Positions 27,201-35,474 are shown, counted from the first letter of the stretch. The stretch: 60,530 nucleotides of DNA from Methanobacteriota archaeon (GCA_016841625.1 JAENYU010000005.1:83353-143882); one strand, 5' to 3'. The notes: generated by a model not told the origin, from the sequence alone. A program made the numbers and translations.

Positions 27201-28474
27201 TTGATAACCCCGCCACAGAGCGGGCAGCCTCGGCCCTCGGGAAAGAGATGGGCATAATCAGCACCATGGAAGTCACCGGCCAGCCCGAGAGCAAGTACAA
27301 CTGGTCCGAAAACCTGACCCTGATCGTGGACCAGAAGCCCAACTACCTCTACCACGACCCGGACTTCGACCTGAAGATGGAGTACGAATGGACCGACGAG
27401 ATGACAGGGAGAGCAATCTACCCACTGGGCGTCCGGAATACCTGCGTATTCACCACCGGCATCTCCGAAGAAATCGCCGACGCCATAGCCTCGAGCACGG
27501 AATACGTAAAAACCGAAACCTCCCAGCAGATCAGCCAGAGCATCTCCGTCCTCAACGAAGAAGTTCTCCTCCTCGAAGCAAACCTCAGCGAGCAGGGGAT
27601 ACCCCAGGACACAACAGCCCTTGATATCGAGATTTACAACCTGAAACATACCTACACAACGGAACTGAAAAGGGGAGTAATCGAAGAAATAGCAGCCGAA
27701 GTAAGCTCAAACCCCATTATCTCTGACCTGATAGAAGAAGACAAAGTCAAACTCATAACCTCTCAATACCTCGAAAGCCTCTCCACAGACGAAATAATAG
27801 AAAAGTCCTCAAACGGCAACCTCTCGTCTGAACTCTCCCATCTCATAAAAACCGAAATCAAGAACTCAAACCCCCCAATCGAAGCCGACGAACTGGATGC
27901 CGCCCTGAACAGGGTAGACACCGACGTAAGAATGGGGGTGGCCAGTGGGATCTGCGACATCACAGTGAACAAAGGCGCTTTGATTGACGAGTACTTCGAG
28001 CAGATTGACAGCGAACTGAAAGAAATGGCAGATGAGAGTTTAGATGAACTCAGTGGAGAAGCTGCCGAAAAAGTCTCTAAAAGATTCCAGATCGCTATGA
28101 AGGCCGTGCCATGCGGACTGCCAGTACTTCCACCGCACTGGGTGTTTACGGTTAATGTGTGGACTTATGAAGTAGTCGGAAAATATCAACAGTTTGTGGT
28201 TACAGATAATGATAATGAAGTGATTCCAACTCCTTATTTTGGGCATAAAGGGCAGAGGTATGTGAGAGAAAAATCGTTAATATTACATCCATTTAAAAAA
28301 GGTGAAAATGGGGCAGCATTAAAATTGGGTAGCAATAACATTATTACATTTAATTTTAATGGATATTCTTCAACTGTTGTAGGTCCTAGACCACTTGGGG
28401 TAGGGGACAAAGAAGGAGATGACATTGAGAAATCAATTAGATACGATGAGCTTTTGGACGAACTAGGAGGCTAA
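24287..28474 (+). CDS. Large membrane-anchored extracellular protein, 1395 aa
   Basis: The first ~28 residues are polar, then one hydrophobic segment (residues 29-50, AYIPFAVIGIFIVLAATFTS), which suits an N-in anchor with a large outside domain. The start resembles archaeal pilus-locus proteins of the DUF7286 kind known from haloarchaea, but I am not sure of that match. Residues ~422-455 form a Ser/Asp repeat linker. Residues ~800-1250 contain acidic helical, coiled-coil-like stretches. Sequons are common, fitting AglB glycosylation. The last ~110 codons (after about 28160) are more AT-rich than the rest, suggesting a swapped C-terminus. The start follows GGGGATGGGGAAGGGAGA. The next gene begins 3 bp later, so they form an operon. 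Function unknown; a surface filament or layer component is inferred. Confidence 0.8.
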   Translation: MNGRPENSASEKRVLDRNSSSIFQNNDAYIPFAVIGIFIVLAATFTSVYLVKMDSEIAETIYTTEKNDPRQTAVNLAAADLARCLNYAGMEALEWQGEHPVIQPEGTQVERKMEDGFMVLPQNQNLERGDILKISITLPSDVWGKIEALWKNKDVVLIVKDSAGDEIKNVNYGQATGILQKVSFDEYMEIPETVESGYASIELYYGNETKASDWFQIEVSPVKDIAVDCMNRLLAQNYQGNMHSFREYAINVHPDLKPEQLEIRKVNGTLEREINPTDQTYTIYYTFEIPNLNYTLVNLESGETFNRSMNISTLIPSREPLLEELVREYEKELENSASLDSAPLIVLGAMNLRTFAYGPWQHYANGPLNILTNPALASAVNAGTIYTQKRVFDSVDPLALTYTTYYNGKVLYEDVNSAREVKNEADSDSDSSSDSSSGSSSDSNLNSNTSTSSADLYEKDKGVNLSTTYDSLSENKSFNIDIEEGIEESFSDADTSYEEIAEYSEIKVAASNYTEGVIDGWVFNDREWTSENPDLIHDVTNSVYTAPVRGQVIRDGFDSPDPLVSAIMADFDRSSVSYSGHTVSWDSDYFASGTHVGSLVPTYAWSDSTTNSYSETVTPDIDPPRGRVVSWWITTASVNLKSVEITDVKVEPHYDYRDDDRLIAENRTEGYLTKEVHIFDWGIRYDISYKIKTGWIIDYKYGYRYVWHTVTHSADGTNTIKAHYGTSSGSASETTDKTNPESLSHTEIESENLTIIFHKLLPTGGYTGLSTYTDPTEREYRETTVAIEDAERFDPCCSDAADKYRAEHVDLRAIERDFWIYPNERFMPQHAVSCDIPPWLHKLMAEEVLAMLDSIEQDNPTFSYSLLDNPGQDPTDLQVETAEKLILDLESKRETYVDKSQHLTASGSMYTSSDSARYIARNEAYNKLIKDIEDKNEKLDDELDSYVIDMLEKKGLDTSMLDSVTSGPLTLFDNPATERAASALGKEMGIISTMEVTGQPESKYNWSENLTLIVDQKPNYLYHDPDFDLKMEYEWTDEMTGRAIYPLGVRNTCVFTTGISEEIADAIASSTEYVKTETSQQISQSISVLNEEVLLLEANLSEQGIPQDTTALDIEIYNLKHTYTTELKRGVIEEIAAEVSSNPIISDLIEEDKVKLITSQYLESLSTDEIIEKSSNGNLSSELSHLIKTEIKNSNPPIEADELDAALNRVDTDVRMGVASGICDITVNKGALIDEYFEQIDSELKEMADESLDELSGEAAEKVSKRFQIAMKAVPCGLPVLPPHWVFTVNVWTYEVVGKYQQFVVTDNDNEVIPTPYFGHKGQRYVREKSLILHPFKKGENGAALKLGSNNIITFNFNGYSSTVVGPRPLGVGDKEGDDIEKSIRYDELLDELGG

Positions 28475-28476
28475 AT

Positions 28477-29061
28477 ATGAAAGAAAAAATAATATTTTTT
28501 GTGATCACAGTCACACTTTTTACGCCTACTTTGGTTGCAGCAGAATCCCAATACGGCTCAATGGAAGTTTATTACAACGATGACATTTTACTAGGAAAAG
28601 AAATCGCAAAACCAGTTTTGAAAATTGGCGAACCTTTTAAATTAAAAATTAATCTAACCGTAAATCAGAAAAGTGATGTTTATGTTTCATTATCCTGCAT
28701 GGAAAAAAGTTCTTTTGAAATCATTGATGGTCCATCATTAAGAATAGATGACTATTCAGATGGAGATGTTTTAGAAGCAAAATCTTCCATGGAGTATGAA
28801 TGGACCGTAAAAACAACTGAAAGATGGAGTGGAGGATCTCTACCACTGGATATATATTATGGAATTTACTCCCATGGAAGTCCAGAACCGCTGGTAAATG
28901 GCGGATTCACCGTAATTTATCCTTACATCTCCACCGAATACTACGAAGGCAAAACCCCCGAATCCTCATCCTCTGAAACCGAAACCTCCTCAGAATCAAC
29001 ACCGGCTTTCACAACCTTCGGAACCTTCCTGGCAGTAGCTTTAGCGGCATCCCGCCGCTGA
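28477..29061 (+). CDS. Secreted protein with PGF-CTERM-like tail
   Basis: The 194-residue product has an N-terminal signal peptide (residues 1-~21, cleavage near VAAES), a beta-rich body of about 135 residues, a Ser/Glu/Thr-rich spacer (~160-176) and a C-terminal PAFTTFGTFLAVALAASRR. That tail has the motif-hydrophobic-basic order of archaeosortase substrates, with PAF where PGF is usual. The body is reminiscent of the Methanosarcina sarcinarray/MAST-type proteins, named from memory with low certainty. It starts 3 bp after the large surface-protein gene, with GGAGG overlapping that gene's end. Codons are as AT-rich as the 3' end of its neighbour. Likely a co-secreted partner; function unknown. 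Confidence 0.8.
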   Translation: MKEKIIFFVITVTLFTPTLVAAESQYGSMEVYYNDDILLGKEIAKPVLKIGEPFKLKINLTVNQKSDVYVSLSCMEKSSFEIIDGPSLRIDDYSDGDVLEAKSSMEYEWTVKTTERWSGGSLPLDIYYGIYSHGSPEPLVNGGFTVIYPYISTEYYEGKTPESSSSETETSSESTPAFTTFGTFLAVALAASRR

Positions 29062-29159
29062 AAATATATTGCCCAGGACAGCCGAGATTAAAAGTGTCAA
29101 TTAATCAGAAAACAGGTACGGGGTTCAATTACAATTATTAGGTATTAACATCTGGGAAA

Positions 29160-29188
29160 GGCCGTCCGCTTCGCTCCGCTCTGCGGCC
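29160..29188. other. GC-rich imperfect hairpin
   Basis: GGCCG (29160-29164) pairs with CGGCC (29184-29188) around a CCGCTTCGCTCCGC-type core. It lies between two convergent genes and could be a bidirectional terminator or a fragment of a mobile element. The GC-rich block contrasts sharply with its AT-rich surroundings. Confidence 0.4.
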
Positions 29189-29281
29189 GTTGAGAACGTC
29201 GGTACCTGAAAATCAAATTAAAAAACGGATTCATGGGGCAGGAAAAATTCAAAAAAATTGGAATCCTGTGTTCTACAAAAA

Positions 29282-30361
29282 TCATTCATCATCGTCATCG
29301 AAATCGTGATCCAGATTGTCTCCCCAGCCCATTACTTTTTTTGTCACGAATACGGCAAGCCAGAGGCTGAATATGGCAAATACAAGAAGTGGAAGGGCGA
29401 TGACGTAAGGAGGGGCTTGGACTGTCCGGGCACTGCTGAAGATGAGGGGCATGTGGTCGATGTTGCCTTCTCCCAGGTCATATGAGACATCACATAGTCC
29501 ATCGTCATTTTTGTCTTCTCCCATGCAGAGGGCTGTACTTTCAGCATCTGTCCAGTAGTTGCCGCCGGTGTAGGGACCGCCTGCGATACTGGCCCCCATT
29601 TTCTTTTTTGTGTTCCAGACGTTTTCGAGGTTTATTCCGTCATAGCCGACGTTTGCGGTGTTCTGGAAGAAATTGTTGTAGATCTGATTCTTGCTGCTGT
29701 TCGAGAGCATGATGCCGAATTCTTCATTGGAAAGCAGAATGTTTCCGGTAAGCCTGTTTTCATCGGAGGTTTGCAGAAAGATTCCTTCCCGGATGTTTTC
29801 CGTTGCCTTATTGTTGATGACCCAGTTGTCCCGGGAAGCCTCCAGATAGATCCCGATCTCATTTCCTGAAATGTCATTGACGTTCAGCATGTTGGTATTC
29901 GAGTCCCTGAGGTAGATCCCGAGGCGGTTTTCCGAAAGCCTGTTGTTGCTGATCAGGGTCCCATGGGTGCTTTCGAGATAAATCCCTGCTTTTTCCGGGT
30001 CAGAGGCTCCTTTTATGGAAAAGCCGCTGATCGTTACGTTATTGGCCTTAACGTGAAAAACATGGTCCCCGGGATCTTTCGCTATTACGATGAAATTCTC
30101 CGGAGTGCCCGCGATAGAACGGATGGTGATTTCTTTTTCAAGGTCCACGTTTTCCCTGTACAGTCCGCTGTAAACATATACAATGTCCCCCGCCTTCGCA
30201 GCATCCACAGCTTCCTGAATTGAAGAATAGTCCTTGTAATCGTCATCCCCCACAGTGATCCTCCTTGCAGCCGAAGAGCCTGTGCTCAGCACCAAAAATA
30301 TGGAAGCTACGATAAAACAGATTTTTGCTGTTTGTATGCTTACCAGTAGTACCACCCTCAA
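29282..30361 (-). CDS. NosD-type parallel beta-helix surface protein
   Basis: The 359-residue protein starts with a signal peptide (hydrophobic residues ~12-31, ending in SSAARR). A right-handed beta-helix follows: DYSSIQEAVDAAKAGDIVYVYSG is the entry motif of NosD/pectate-lyase-like proteins, then repeats of the N-x-x-G-I-x-L type between about 105 and 235. A GGNYWTD segment, common in archaeal NosD-repeat proteins, precedes a C-terminal membrane anchor (~318-342) and an acidic cytoplasmic tail. Such proteins are usually surface carbohydrate-binding or adhesive; copper delivery, as in true NosD, is not indicated here. Start choice: first ATG before the signal peptide. Confidence 0.85.
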   Translation of the reverse strand: MRVVLLVSIQTAKICFIVASIFLVLSTGSSAARRITVGDDDYKDYSSIQEAVDAAKAGDIVYVYSGLYRENVDLEKEITIRSIAGTPENFIVIAKDPGDHVFHVKANNVTISGFSIKGASDPEKAGIYLESTHGTLISNNRLSENRLGIYLRDSNTNMLNVNDISGNEIGIYLEASRDNWVINNKATENIREGIFLQTSDENRLTGNILLSNEEFGIMLSNSSKNQIYNNFFQNTANVGYDGINLENVWNTKKKMGASIAGGPYTGGNYWTDAESTALCMGEDKNDDGLCDVSYDLGEGNIDHMPLIFSSARTVQAPPYVIALPLLVFAIFSLWLAVFVTKKVMGWGDNLDHDFDDDDE

Positions 30362-30609
30362 GAAGATTCAGGTCTCCGGACTCCTATTCCCCAAATTCGA
30401 AATGGCCCGGGAATTCTGAGGCTCAAACCGTGAATACGCGGACCACGAAAAAGAATAATTGAATAGTAATATAAAAGCCTGTAAAGGATATACTTATTGA
30501 AGCAGAGTTTCTGAGAAGTTTTGCTGATAATAGTTGACATTATAGCTGGAGATAATGGACAACTCTTAAACAGTTCTGTAGTAATAAACGGCTTCAATTC
30601 GTATATAAT

Positions 30610-31359
30610 TTACTTCAAGGCCTTTAACTTGAGGCTTTCAACCGGAAGCCCACCGTACTGCCTGTCGCTTATACCGGAATCTTCTTCCAGGATTTCAACG
30701 GCAAAACCGGCGTCTTTCAAAAGCCCGAGATACTCCTCTTTAAGGACCGCTCCTGCCACGCAGCCTACCAGAAGTTCTTCATTTTCCCGCAGATCTTCAG
30801 GAAGTTCGGCCAGAAGGACCATATCCGAGATGTACATCCTTCCCCCGGGCTTCAGGACGCGGAAAGCTTCCCTGAAAACCTTTTCTTTGTCTGGGGCGAG
30901 GTTGATTACGCAATTGCTGATGATAACATCCACCGAACCTGCTTCAAGAGGAAGGGCTTCGATATCCCCCAGGCGGAACTCAACATTCGGGTATCCGTAT
31001 TTCAGGGCATTTGCCCTGGCCTTTTCCACCATCTCTCCGGTCATGTCAACCCCGATGACCTTTCCCGTATTCCCCACCTTCTGCGCGGCCAGGAAGCTGT
31101 CAAAACCTGCACCTGAACCCAGGTCAAGGACCAGGTCTCCTTCTTTTAGTTCTGCAAAAGCCGTAGGGTTCCCGCAGCCCAGGCCCAGGTTTGCTTCCGG
31201 GACTGAACTGACTTCCTTTCCCGAATAGCCGAGGCTTTTTGAGACCTCTTCCGCGCTAATATCTCCACAGCACTCGCTGCTGCAACAGCAGGAACCTCCG
31301 ACTGTTGCAATTTCACCATATTTCAGCTTGATTATCTTCTTTTTTTCATCGGCATCCAT
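30610..31359 (-). CDS. arsM: Arsenite S-adenosylmethionine methyltransferase
   Basis: The 249-residue class I methyltransferase would convert arsenite to methylated arsenicals using SAM. The SAM loop [14 protein letters not shown] lies at ~79-92. Three cysteines in the positions used for As(III) binding are present: C62 in GLGCGNP, C150 in ISNCV and C200 in LVGCVAG; the 50-residue spacing between the last two equals that in characterised algal ArsM. An extra N-terminal cluster CCC...CC (residues 24-31) may also bind arsenic. The start has GGAG upstream. It is the second gene after arsR in a unit controlled by the palindrome at 31781. Confidence 0.93.
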   Translation of the reverse strand: MDADEKKKIIKLKYGEIATVGGSCCCSSECCGDISAEEVSKSLGYSGKEVSSVPEANLGLGCGNPTAFAELKEGDLVLDLGSGAGFDSFLAAQKVGNTGKVIGVDMTGEMVEKARANALKYGYPNVEFRLGDIEALPLEAGSVDVIISNCVINLAPDKEKVFREAFRVLKPGGRMYISDMVLLAELPEDLRENEELLVGCVAGAVLKEEYLGLLKDAGFAVEILEEDSGISDRQYGGLPVESLKLKALK

Positions 31360-31441
31360 TTATTTCAGCTCCATATCCTCATACATTTTCCTGTTCTTAC
31401 TTTTCTTGTTCTCATTTCCCCTGCTCTCATTTGTCCAATTC

Positions 31442-31768
31442 TCATATGTTGTCCTTTTTTGTGCAACATACCCGGGAACTTTCCAGCCTTTCGCAGCAGG
31501 GTTTCAACTCCCCTATTCCAAGTACCAGCAGCATATCCCTTGTCTTCTCGTCCCTGAGACTGTAGATAATATTGCGCCCCCGCTTTTCATACTTCAGGAT
31601 CCCGGCTTCGACCAGCACTTTCAGGTGCTTTGAAACCGTCGTCTGGGTTTTCTCGGTGAGGGGCGTGAAATCACAGGCGCAGTAACTATGCTCCAGAAGG
31701 TAGGAAAGAATGGTGAGCCTTGTTTCGTCACCCAGGGCTTTGAAAAACTTTACCTTATTTTCAATCAT
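31442..31768 (-). CDS. arsR: ArsR/SmtB-family metalloregulator
   Basis: The 108-residue winged-helix repressor starts MIENKVKFFKALGDETRLTI. The longest open frame starts 10 codons earlier, but that extension lies in the operator palindrome, so ATG 31768 is preferred. A Cys pair sits in the helix where ArsR proteins bind As(III) (YCACDF, C30 and C32), and the DNA-recognition helix follows as TQTTVSKHLKVLVEAG. The C-terminal region holds CC and CC pairs (KPCCER, RVCCTK) that could add metal ligands. It is co-directional with arsM, 82 bp downstream, and likely represses the pair until arsenite or antimonite binds. Confidence 0.93.
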   Translation of the reverse strand: MIENKVKFFKALGDETRLTILSYLLEHSYCACDFTPLTEKTQTTVSKHLKVLVEAGILKYEKRGRNIIYSLRDEKTRDMLLVLGIGELKPCCERLESSRVCCTKKDNI

Positions 31769-31780
31769 GAATATATGTAT

Positions 31781-31800
31781 ATATGCGCATATGCGCATAT
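31781..31800. promoter_or_regulatory. Perfect 20-bp palindrome, probable ArsR operator
   Basis: ATATGCGCATATGCGCATAT is fully self-complementary and contains two tandem ATATGCGCAT half-elements. It ends 12 bp upstream of the arsR start codon, where a repressor would block initiation or leaderless translation. The flank GTATATATG could supply the TATA element. ArsR-family sites are usually imperfect 12-2-12 repeats; this one is unusually symmetrical. Confidence 0.8.
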
Positions 31801-31850
31801 AAAATTTGTGGAAAAAAAGCTATCAACAATCATCACGAAAGAATGAAGAA

Positions 31851-31912
31851 AAAAATCAGATGTAAAAATCAGATGTAAAAATCAGATGTAAAAATCAGAT
31901 GTAAAAATCAGA
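31851..31912. repeat. 13-bp tandem repeat, nearly five copies
   Basis: The unit AAAAATCAGATGT occurs four times in full (31851-31902) followed by a partial fifth copy. It lies between the divergently placed arsR operator and the mini-protein gene at 31984. Confidence 0.95.
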
Positions 31913-31983
31913 AAAAAAAGATTGAAAAGGTTAAAAAACCTTTATATAATGTTACTTTTTAACCCTCAAAGCTGAGAAAAGAT

Positions 31984-32121
31984 TCAGGTCTTTTTATCTT
32001 CTTCCCAGATTTCTTTCTTCTCTTCCTCATCGTATTTTTCGCAGCTCACCAGAGGTTTTTTCCTGCCCCCACGCTCTTTTTCCATCGGATCTATAGGCTC
32101 AACACTCGCGTTCTCTGCCAT
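31984..32121 (-). CDS. Small charged protein, 45 aa, paralog of the 32223 ORF
   Basis: The ORF begins with ATG behind AGGGGGTTAATT, a strong ribosome site. The product contains VEPIDPMEKERGGRKK and then a Lys/Glu-rich tail with one cysteine (VSCEKYDEEEKK). The core V-E-P-I-x-P-x-E-x-R-G-G-K/R-K is repeated in the neighbouring upstream ORF, although the DNA has diverged. No membrane segment; highly charged, perhaps disordered alone. Unknown function. It lies beside the ars genes but is separated from arsR by the operator and tandem repeat. Confidence 0.75.
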   Translation of the reverse strand: MAENASVEPIDPMEKERGGRKKPLVSCEKYDEEEKKEIWEEDKKT

Positions 32122-32222
32122 AATTAACCCCCTGTATATACTGTAGTATTAACTCATTGTAGTATTCAACTCATCCCTGTTAATTCATTCCAGCCCAGAA
32201 AAAATAAAAATTGAAAACCTGC

Positions 32223-32345
32223 TCACTTGCAGGTGTCCAGAAGACCTTTCTTCTTACCTCCCCTCTGTTCAGAGGGGTGTATGGGCTCAACTTTAGCTTC
32301 TTCTTCGCCTTCTTTCTTCTGCTCTTTCTTCTGTTCTTCCGTCAT
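32223..32345 (-). CDS. Small charged protein, 40 aa, paralog of the 31984 ORF
   Basis: ATG with GGGAG nine bases upstream. The N-terminal ~17 residues are almost entirely Glu/Gln/Lys, followed by VEPIHPSEQRGGKKKGLLDT and a terminal Cys-Lys. The shared core with the 31984 product, preserved order and orientation, and ribosome sites on both indicate a tandem duplication of a real gene. The core is positively charged and Gly-rich, which would suit nucleic-acid or ribosome contact, but this is guesswork. Confidence 0.75.
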   Translation of the reverse strand: MTEEQKKEQKKEGEEEAKVEPIHPSEQRGGKKKGLLDTCK

Positions 32346-33009
32346 AGATCCAACTCCCTTAATCAGCTTACGCATTTTAAAAACAGTGTCTTAATCTTAA
32401 GTTTTAATCTCATGTCCCAGGGTTCGGTTAACCTCCGAAGGTTTCCCAGTTTTCAGGCCTCATTCAGCTTGTCATTCAGCTTGCCTTTTCAGCAATTTTC
32501 AGGTTTAGCGGCCTTAAAGAAGGATTCTCTGGTCCTGTGGCAGGTTAGCAAATGATCTCCTGGTTAGTTTTCCTTTGCAACGCATGGTTTTTCGAACCTC
32601 AGGGGTTCGACTCTGGAGCACTATTGATTCGCGTTCTTCTCTTCTATCCCCCCCTTATCTGTATAACCCTGGGATATAATGGAAGTAGGGAATTTGCCCC
32701 TAAATTTATTATACCCATTATATTTATTAATTTTTTGCAACAAGGGTAAATAGGTCGAAAATAGTCAGGTTCCTTGCCGGAGATATACCCCGAAATAAGA
32801 CACATACAATATTTAACAAATAAGTGATGTGAGACCGGCAAGAGAATTAAAAATTATTTGGGAGAATATATATCCCATTAACCAGTATAAGGTGAGCGTT
32901 CAGGCAGGAAAGCACAGGACTGAAGAAGCCTGTGTGAAGTTTCACCATAGTTAAACTTATCAATTCATTTGTTCAGAAATTATGCTTCTATTCAGGAAAA
33001 TGTGATCTT
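32346..33009. other. Spacer ahead of the NfnAB-type operon
   Basis: No gene accepted. A perfect hairpin TCGAACC/GGTTCGA (32592-32610, five-base loop) may be a terminator or a decayed tRNA T-arm. AT-rich elements CATTATATTTATTA at about 32717-32730 and ATATATATCCC near 32867 are possible TATA boxes for the + strand operon. Confidence 0.5.
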
Positions 33010-33855
33010 ATGGCATATAGAATACTGGAAAAGGAAGAAATCGCCCCGTCGGTGCACAGGATGGTCATCGATGCCCCTGACGTGGCAAAAGCTGCAAAAG
33101 CCGGACAGTTCATAATCCTCAGGATTGATGAAAGGGGGGAAAGGGTTCCTCTTACGATTGCGGATTTTGAAAAAGAGACAGGTACTGTCACCGTAATTTT
33201 CCAGGAAATGGGCAAGACCACAAAACAACTTGCAAAGCTTTCCGCAGGCGATGCCCTGGAAGATTTTGTCGGGCCCCTCGGGACCCCTGCTGACGTCAGA
33301 AAACTCGGAACGGTCATCCTTGTGGGAGGCGGTGTCGGCGTTGCCCCTGTCTATCCCCAGGCAAAGGCATACAAAGAGGCTGGAAACAAGGTACTAACCA
33401 TCATCGGGTCCAGGAACAAGGACCTCCTCATCCTTGAAGACGAAATGCGAAAAGCCAGTTCCGAACTGTATATAGCAACGGATGACGGGTCAAAAGGGCA
33501 CCATGGGTTTGTGACCGATATCATGAAACAAATCCTGGACAGCGACGAGAAGGTTGCAAGGGTCGTAATCATCGGGCCGCCAATTATGATGAAAGTAGGG
33601 GCAGGTGTTGCCTCTCCCTATGATGTGGAAATCCTGGTCAGCCTTAACTCCATTATGGTGGACGGGACAGGGATGTGTGGCGGCTGCAGGGTCACTGTAG
33701 ACGGAAAGACAAAGTTTACCTGTGTAGACGGGCCCGAGTTTGACGCGCGGCAGGTTAACTTCGTCGAGCTCATGAACAGGCTTGCAATGTACCGCGGTGA
33801 AGAGGCAAAAGCCGTGGAAAAGTACGAAGAGGAATGCAGGTGCGGCCTGAACTGA
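33010..33855 (+). CDS. NfnA/SudB-type ferredoxin-NADP reductase small subunit
   Basis: The 281-residue flavoprotein has a ferredoxin-reductase beta barrel (RVPLTIADF is the flavin motif near residue 46), an NAD-binding half starting at VILVGGGVGVAPVYPQ, and a C-terminal [2Fe-2S] site GTGMCGGCRVTV...FTCVDGPEFD. It forms a heterodimer with the downstream gene and would exchange electrons between NAD(P)H and ferredoxin (or act as sulfide dehydrogenase). In methanogens lacking abundant NADPH-linked enzymes, the physiological partner is uncertain. The next gene starts 25 bp later. Confidence 0.9.
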   Translation: MAYRILEKEEIAPSVHRMVIDAPDVAKAAKAGQFIILRIDERGERVPLTIADFEKETGTVTVIFQEMGKTTKQLAKLSAGDALEDFVGPLGTPADVRKLGTVILVGGGVGVAPVYPQAKAYKEAGNKVLTIIGSRNKDLLILEDEMRKASSELYIATDDGSKGHHGFVTDIMKQILDSDEKVARVVIIGPPIMMKVGAGVASPYDVEILVSLNSIMVDGTGMCGGCRVTVDGKTKFTCVDGPEFDARQVNFVELMNRLAMYRGEEAKAVEKYEEECRCGLN

Positions 33856-33880
33856 AAGTGGGAGTGAAGGAGGACTCAAT

Positions 33881-35284
33881 ATGAGCGAGAAAACAGGTGA
33901 TAAAAAGAAATCCAGGACTCCAATGCCCGAGCAGCCCCCTGCGGTGCGGGCAGGAAATTTCGATGAGGTAGCCCTGGGCTATTCGAAAGAAGATGCAATT
34001 GCAGAAGCCTCCCGCTGCCTTAACTGCAAGGACCCGAACTGTGTGGAAGGCTGCCCCGTAAACGTGGACATCCCTGGCTTTATCAAGCTGATCTGTGAAG
34101 AAGACTTTGAAGGGGCGATTGAAAAGATCAAGGCTACAAACGCCCTCCCCGCAATCTGCGGCAGGGTCTGCCCCCAGGAGTCCCAGTGCGAAGCCCTCTG
34201 CGTGCTCGGGAAGAAGGGTGAACCCGTTGCCATCGGAAGACTTGAGCGTTTCTGCGCTGATTCCGAGCGCGAAAAAGGTGTTAGTGCCCCCGATCCCGAC
34301 ATCCCGGAACCCACAGGCAGGAAAGTGGCAGTTGTGGGCTCAGGTCCGGCTGGCCTAACCGCCGCAGCCGACCTGGCAAAACTCGGGCACAAAGTAACAA
34401 TCTTTGAGTCCCTCCACAAGACCGGAGGAGTCCTGAGTTACGGCATCCCCGAGTTCAGGCTTCCCAAGGAGATCGTAAAGCAGGAAGTCGAGTACATCAA
34501 GCAGCTAGGCGTCGAGATTAAGCCCAACTACATCATCGGCCGGATCAAGACCCTGGACGAGCTCTGCGAGGAATTCGACGCTGTCTTCCTGGGTACAGGC
34601 GCAGGTCTTCCCAGGTTCATGGGCATTGAAGGCGAAAACTTAAACGGCGTGTACTCCGCAAACGAATTCCTGACAAGGGTCAACCTCATGAAAGCCTACG
34701 ACCCGAACTACGATACCGTGGTCAGGTACGGGAAGCATGTGGTGGTAGTCGGCGGAGGAAACGTTGCAATGGATTCTGCCCGCTCTGCTCTCCGTCTGGG
34801 AGCCGAAGAAGTCAGTGTTGTCTACCGTCGCGGGGAAGAAGAAATGCCCGCCCGCAGGGAAGAAATCGAGCACGCAAAAGAAGAAGGAGTCATCCTCAGG
34901 CTCCTTGCAAATCCGACCCGCATCCTGGGGGATGACAAATTCAATGTCACAGGGATCGAGTGCATCAAGATGGAACTCGGAGAACCCGACGCCACAGGCA
35001 GGAGAAGCCCTGTCCCGGTAGAAGGCTCGGAATTCATCATCGACGCCGAAGCGGTTATTATAGCCATCGGCACCTCCCCGAACCCCATCATCTTCAAAGG
35101 CTCCGAAGGCCTGGACCAGAGCAGGAGAGGCACCGTCGTTGCCGAAGAAGAAACTGGCACAACCTCCAAATGCGGGGTCTATGCCGGCGGAGACGTCGTG
35201 ACAGGAGCCGCAACCGTCATCAGCGCCATGGGTGCAGGAAAGAAAGCTGCAAAGGCAATTGATGAGTATCTGAAGGAAAAGTGA
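33881..35284 (+). CDS. gltA: NfnB/SudA-type or GltA-type NADPH oxidoreductase
   Basis: The 467-residue FAD-binding protein matches the small-subunit-of-glutamate-synthase fold. N-terminal Fe-S cysteines appear in RCLNCKDPNCVEGCPVN and ICGRVCPQESQCEALC. The FAD loop VAVVGSGPAGLTAAADLA and the NADPH loop VVVVGGGNVAMDSARSALR follow, and a third dinucleotide site GVYAGGDVVTGAATV lies near the C-terminus. With the upstream subunit it would make an electron-bifurcating NfnAB or a SudBA complex. GltA naming is common in annotation, but no glutamate synthase large subunit is next to it. The start has AAGGAGGA upstream. Confidence 0.92.
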   Translation: MSEKTGDKKKSRTPMPEQPPAVRAGNFDEVALGYSKEDAIAEASRCLNCKDPNCVEGCPVNVDIPGFIKLICEEDFEGAIEKIKATNALPAICGRVCPQESQCEALCVLGKKGEPVAIGRLERFCADSEREKGVSAPDPDIPEPTGRKVAVVGSGPAGLTAAADLAKLGHKVTIFESLHKTGGVLSYGIPEFRLPKEIVKQEVEYIKQLGVEIKPNYIIGRIKTLDELCEEFDAVFLGTGAGLPRFMGIEGENLNGVYSANEFLTRVNLMKAYDPNYDTVVRYGKHVVVVGGGNVAMDSARSALRLGAEEVSVVYRRGEEEMPARREEIEHAKEEGVILRLLANPTRILGDDKFNVTGIECIKMELGEPDATGRRSPVPVEGSEFIIDAEAVIIAIGTSPNPIIFKGSEGLDQSRRGTVVAEEETGTTSKCGVYAGGDVVTGAATVISAMGAGKKAAKAIDEYLKEK

Positions 35285-35474
35285 AATAAAAACTGGAAAA
35301 TCGAGGGCTGGAAAAAACCTTTTCAGTTCCTCATTTCTCAAACTTTTTTCAATTTAAGGAAGCTCTTCCAATTCCGGACCCTCTTTTTTATTTCTGAATC
35401 CTTAATTTCCGCCGCCCTGCACACACAATCAGGCTTTGTACGCAATTCTTTGCACAGCAGTTCACGGTAAAAGA

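Noticed and set aside
29160-29188. Transposon end
   Set aside because: One short GC-rich hairpin without matching partner or duplication; a terminator is as likely.
31851-31912. CRISPR or iteron origin
   Set aside because: A simple 13-bp tandem repeat without spacers or an initiator gene nearby.
32552-32749. 65-codon hydrophobic frame with a tRNA-like GGTTCGA segment
   Set aside because: No ribosome site, atypical codon use, and the T-arm-like hairpin has no accompanying cloverleaf.
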